DNA of 64,000 nt, from the NCBI GenBank assembly GCA_035222895.1, contig JAVYIG010000309.1, positions 186,001 to 250,000 of the forward strand. The letters are read 5' to 3'. A program made the position numbers and the translations under genes. This document shows positions 61,001-64,000 of the stretch, piece by piece. How positions within the stretch are numbered: the stretch's first letter is position 1; each line of letters begins with the position of its first letter. The stretch is from Strongylocentrotus droebachiensis (lineage: Eukaryota > Echinodermata > Echinoidea > Camarodonta > Strongylocentrotidae). The notes under the pieces are model-generated. The model did no database searches. It was not told the DNA's origin and was given only the letters and a program-made list of their open reading frames with translations.

Positions 61001-63529
61001 GCATACTATATAGTCACACTTACGTCGAGAAAACCATTGCACTGAACGGGGTTCCTATCCGGGCTCTTGCGATACTGTAGTCCCTCGTATTGTTAATGCC
61101 ATAAGCATTGTCATTAGAATTAATACTAGTTGTTTCATCATACAGCTGAACAACGATGACTTCAAAGCAACTATAAGTTAAAGATCGAAAGAAGAAATTA
61201 TTACTTCAACGACAACAGCATGATTAATATCAGAGTTCATTCACACCTTTGTATGTACAAAAAAAATGGAAGGTACAAGCATCATATCATAATTATAAGA
61301 GGAACATTTACAGACCTTGCCCTCATAATTCATGAATTTCAATGTATTTATTTGTCCAATGTACATTCAACATGGATATTTGTTTCGCTCACATGTAAAA
61401 TAAAGGCTCAGACATAAACATTGAGGGACGAAACGTTGAAGCTAATACAGAGAGATGCATATTGGTCACAGGATTTTCCATGTTTTACAACGTTTTCTTT
61501 CATTGGCGTTATTAATCTTGAGATGCATACGATGCCCTCATATTCGTGTGTTTCAAGTTCGGCATCATCACCCGCATGCTTGCCGATCACCAAGCAGATT
61601 TTTTTTTGGTACAGTTATCTTATAATTAGTGCGCTTTCGATAACTCTTATTGACGTACAACTGTATTAATAAAGAGGTGAAAATTGGATAATATTGTCTC
61701 CTTGGTTTCAAAACTGTGTAAAGGGGCAACTGCCACCCTGCCTCTCTTTACTAAGATATCTTGGACACAAAGACGTAACTTTATTTTGGCCATTTTGAGA
61801 AAAAGTGGTTTATGTGTCAGTCAGCACTTCGGCCTTAAGGAGTTAAGTCTATGTAGTCTATGTTTTACTAGCCATTGACTCCAATGGTATATTGGGTGGA
61901 GTTAAGTCTTTGTGTTTCCTGGAAAGCCCACATTTTTCTGAACATTTTGATATCAAATACTAATTTTGGCAAAAAATTACGTCTTTGTGTCACTAAACCC
62001 TCGATATGCAAGTGCGCTAGTATAGGTGATGACAAATAAAAATACCTGATAGGTCCGTTTGGATTGTGATAAGCCGGTATGTTGATGTCAAAACTGTAAT
62101 CTCTGATGCCACCAGATACGATGGTTGGTGTAGCCGGTTTTACAGGAACTAAAATATAAAAAACAACAGTAAAGTACATAGGCGAAATGTTAAGTATATT
62201 TAAATTTGGAGTGTGATTTCATCCCTATAGATTGAGTGCGTATAGGAAAATTAAACTTTTTTTTAAACGCAGAATCCCCAATCAAAACTATGCATGATGG
62301 ACGTATTCATTTAACTGCTACAATAAACCCGAGGGATATGCTTTCCCTCGCAATGAGAGCAATACCTGTCGGAATATATCTGAGTAAGAGAAAGGAAAGT
62401 ATGGCAATTCGTTTCATTTTAATGGTAACCCTTTTTCGAAAACCATTTTCAGTGATTGAACGTATTTATCCTTTCACCTTGTTCATTGCTGGACACACCC
62501 GAAACATGGTGGTTTTCCACAAAGATCAAATGAAGGAAATGACGGAATTTAATTAAGGTTCATATTTTACCTGTTTGCAATGTTGTAAAGATCTCACTGA
62601 AGGCCAATGAACTATTTAGCTTCATATCATCAGATATCCGTGGCTCTAATGCAAACGCTACCACGATAGCTCTGTACGAAAGGTAAGGCCGAAGGACCAA
62701 AGTATGTTCTAAAATATGGGCAGTCACATCTGTATCAAAGAAACAAAACCACAAACAAATCAACCTGTAAAGGTACTTTGTGATATGAATTGGTGACCAT
62801 GTAGCTATAGGTCGAATTGACATCTAGCTGTGCAACCCTTTGCAGGGAAGAGTCATTGTTTTCGCGAACATTTTACTGTCATCATGGGTTATGTATATTG
62901 TAATGATATTAATACTTCACTTTCATTTCAATGATTAGAGTAAACATTTGCAACGACAAATGATATTGTGTTGCCCATGACAGTTATATTTTAGAGCACA
63001 CAAAATGGAGATTTGCGTGGGAAAAGATAAAAGGAACCACCAAACGACATAGACCTTCTGGTTTCTTCTCGGCCCTTTTAAATGGTGAGTTAACATGTTA
63101 GTTTTTAGAGAGTGTCTATGATGCATGAAGACATATGCTAGTGCCCTACACACTTTACCAAAGTAATACGAACATTGCTGTTTGAATATGTACCCCAAAA
63201 TCTAAATGAATATTCAGATCCTTTAAACTATACAAATAGGGGGGCAGCCACCGGGAACGTAGAGATTCTTTCCCCAGGCCACTCAATATTAAATTTCGTA
63301 TGGGCCGTTTTTATCAAAACTTCCCCAACCGAATTTATTTCAAGTCTTTACACATCTCTTTCCTTACCTGTTCTATCCGTTGTGCATGAGAGTGAAGAAC
63401 AGCTCACAGGGACGGCATACACGGTGTAGCCTTCCACCGGTCCACGGTTGAACAGTGGTTGTGTCCAGGAGACGATGGCTGAAGACTCTGTCACTTCCTT
63501 GACTGTTACGTTGTTAGGAGGACCCGGTT
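54763..63529 (-). CDS. FN3-domain single-pass receptor, RPTP-like ectodomain, no phosphatase (3' part)
   Basis: Eight minus-strand exons join with matching phases: 63368-63529, 62571-62729, 62046-62148, 61024-61170, 60285-60489, 59092-59140, 55476-55587 and 54763-55003. They encode one whole FN3 domain (first two exons) and a second FN3/juxtamembrane region whose CFEVIVVQLYDE and CFIRVYSP blocks resemble receptor tyrosine phosphatases. One transmembrane helix, an Arg/Lys-rich stop-transfer segment and a cytoplasmic tail of about 75 residues follow. The tail contains SYHEYQPS and EGEYEFMIY, the latter a YxxM motif of the kind bound by PI3-kinase SH2 domains. No phosphatase domain precedes the stop. 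The 5' exons lie beyond the right edge. Confidence 0.85.
55476..55587 (-). CDS. Exon: single transmembrane helix
   Basis: Phase 1 start, phase 2 end. It encodes VPGSGTHV, the helix LTIVCIAVTLVVIGVIVLF and then ICLRKRKR. The acceptor could also lie 6 bases further in (55581), because GAAG is repeated. Confidence 0.85.
55966..58618. mobile_element. 2.65 kb TA-flanked DNA element with internal tandem repeats
   Basis: The ends are inverted: TCCCAATAAACAAAA at the left and TTTTGTTTATTGGGA at the right, each bordered by TA (55964-55965 and 58619-58620), suggesting a TA target duplication as in Tc1/mariner-type MITEs. An internal copy of the left end, extending over aatcacgtgaaaatcacgtc, occurs at about 57449. 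From about 57370 to 58190 a unit of about 134 bp recurs, centred on the palindrome ggtgttttaagacacc. No transposase frame was seen. It lies in the intron before the transmembrane exon of the FN3 receptor. Confidence 0.8.
59092..59140 (-). CDS. Small exon: membrane-proximal stalk
   Basis: Phase 0 start, phase 1 end. It encodes DVYFVNGPFIEPIRLK, with AG and GT at its borders. Its phase-1 end matches both the TM exon at 55587 and the GPCR exon at 45085. Confidence 0.75.
59560..59600. repeat. (CA)n microsatellite
   Basis: Short cacacaca-rich run within the intron between exons 60285 and 59140. Confidence 0.7.
59785..60032. repeat. Imperfect inverted repeat, possible small MITE
   Basis: ctggcagaagggcgttagc (about 59792) is inverted as gttaacgcccttttgccag (about 60010), with G-rich sequence outside both arms. 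Confidence 0.6.
60285..60489 (-). CDS. Exon: RPTP-like juxtamembrane region, continued
   Basis: Phase 2 start, phase 0 end. It encodes IPAGNVITVGSRYEVQSECN and, further on, GPLNPDSFYSCFIRVYSP, similar to the last strand of RPTP ectodomains. Confidence 0.82.
61024..61170 (-). CDS. Exon: RPTP-like juxtamembrane region
   Basis: Phase 2 to phase 2. It encodes CFEVIVVQLYDETTS and, after a polar loop, RDYSIARARIGTPFSAMVFS. Confidence 0.82.
61764..61991. repeat. 228 bp palindromic element
   Basis: The ends GACACAAAGACGTAA and TTACGTCTTTGTGTC are exact inverted repeats, and the pairing continues inward with mismatches (ttttggcc... against ...ttttggc). Probably a MITE in the intron between exons 62046 and 61170. 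Confidence 0.7.
62046..62148 (-). CDS. FN3-like exon: start of the membrane-proximal domain
   Basis: Phase 1 start, phase 2 end. It encodes PVKPATPTIVSGGIRDYSFD and ends HNPNGPI(R), as in RPTP membrane-proximal domains. Confidence 0.85.
62571..62729 (-). CDS. FN3 exon: second half of the domain
   Basis: Phase 1 to phase 1. It encodes TLVLRPYLSYRAIVVAFALE, matching the L-P-x-x-x-Y strand of FN3, and ends EIFTTLQT. Confidence 0.88.
63368..63529 (-). CDS. FN3 exon: first half of a domain
   Basis: Phase 1 to phase 1. It encodes PGPPNNVTVKEVTESSAIVS, then W and the GPVEGYTVYAVPV strand, the classic start of an FN3 fold. Confidence 0.9.
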
Positions 63530-63692
63530 CTACAAGAGAATGTCAAATTATGAAATGATTTGCCATGCTAATGTGGGGAGCGGTAGGGGTCGCTAGAATT
63601 TTATGTCTGCAAAATAATGTGTAAATAGACCATAACCATGTGTGAACAGTTGTCGAGTCCAGGAGACTCTGCTGAAAACTCGGTCCATATAT

Positions 63693-64000
63693 CCTAAAGA
63701 ACTGTTTCGTCTTGTGAAGACACTCTCAACGCCCACTCAATCTTCACCTCTTCCAGATCATTCTTCTGATAGTGAACTCGCCAACAGATTTGCTACATCC
63801 TTCAGGGAAAAAGTCGCCAAAGTTGTATCCTCTTTCCCTAATGTAGTACAAGCACCAGCTTCAAGATCTTTTGCTCCAGGCCCTCGTCATGAACTCTCTA
63901 ATTTCTGCCTTGTATCCCTCTCACAAGTCAGGAAGCTCATCACTTCACTTCCTTCTAAACACTGTAAGCTAGATCCGATTCCTACCTGGCTTCTAAAGGA
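63693..64000 (+). pseudogene. CR1/L2-type LINE fragment at the window edge
   Basis: A continuous plus-strand frame reads KELFRLVKTLSTPTQSSPLP at the start, then ELANRFATSFREKVAKV, and ends SKHCKLDPIPTWLLK. The last block is the hallmark that precedes the reverse transcriptase fingers in CR1/L2 LINEs. It runs off the right edge, so its completeness cannot be judged. It lies upstream of the first recognised FN3 exon, on the opposite strand. Confidence 0.82.

Overview
The window reads as animal genomic DNA, most likely from a marine invertebrate deuterostome such as a sea urchin. The organism call is an inference. It rests on small phase-consistent exons separated by repeat-filled introns, an adhesion GPCR and a fibronectin-III receptor, abundant TACATGTA-rich AT sequence, G/C homopolymer tracts at transposon ends, foldback elements and tRNA-derived SINE-like DNA. 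No operon, CRISPR or bacterial feature is seen.

Host genes lie in the right half, all on the minus strand. At 54763-63529 is the 3' part of a single-pass receptor: eight exons encode one complete FN3 domain, an RPTP-like FN3/juxtamembrane region, a transmembrane helix and a short tyrosine-containing tail with a stop. The gene continues beyond the right edge. At 34154-45085 is an adhesion GPCR: ten exons encode a Cys-rich HRM-like module, the GAIN domain, a GPS with an intact H-L-S cleavage site, seven transmembrane helices and a tail with a duplicated YTDLDF motif. No first exon for the GPCR is seen, and its first recognised exon has the same phase as the FN3 receptor's TM exon. The two could therefore be separate genes or alternative 3' ends of one locus.

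The left half is a nested stack of mobile elements. Three tandem copies of a 1.8 kb non-coding unit fill 1246-11254, and the first is split by a Ty3/gypsy LTR fossil (1633-6244) carrying an extra SGNH-hydrolase frame. A minus-strand I-type LINE (about 12391-20545) has been hit by a 2.35 kb satellite-bearing hAT-like element (12678-15028) and a 456 bp hAT-like MITE (19899-20354), each with a perfect 8 bp target duplication. A 7.1 kb foldback element (21961-29063) has about 1.1 kb inverted arms built of roughly 187 bp units, with two LINE remnants in its loop.

Introns and spacers hold further MITEs (34988, 52020, 52951, 55966-58618, 61764), a hairpin-forming minisatellite (39830-40205) beside a splice donor, a 328 bp tandem duplication, microsatellites, SINE-like sequence and, at the right edge, a CR1/L2-type LINE fragment.
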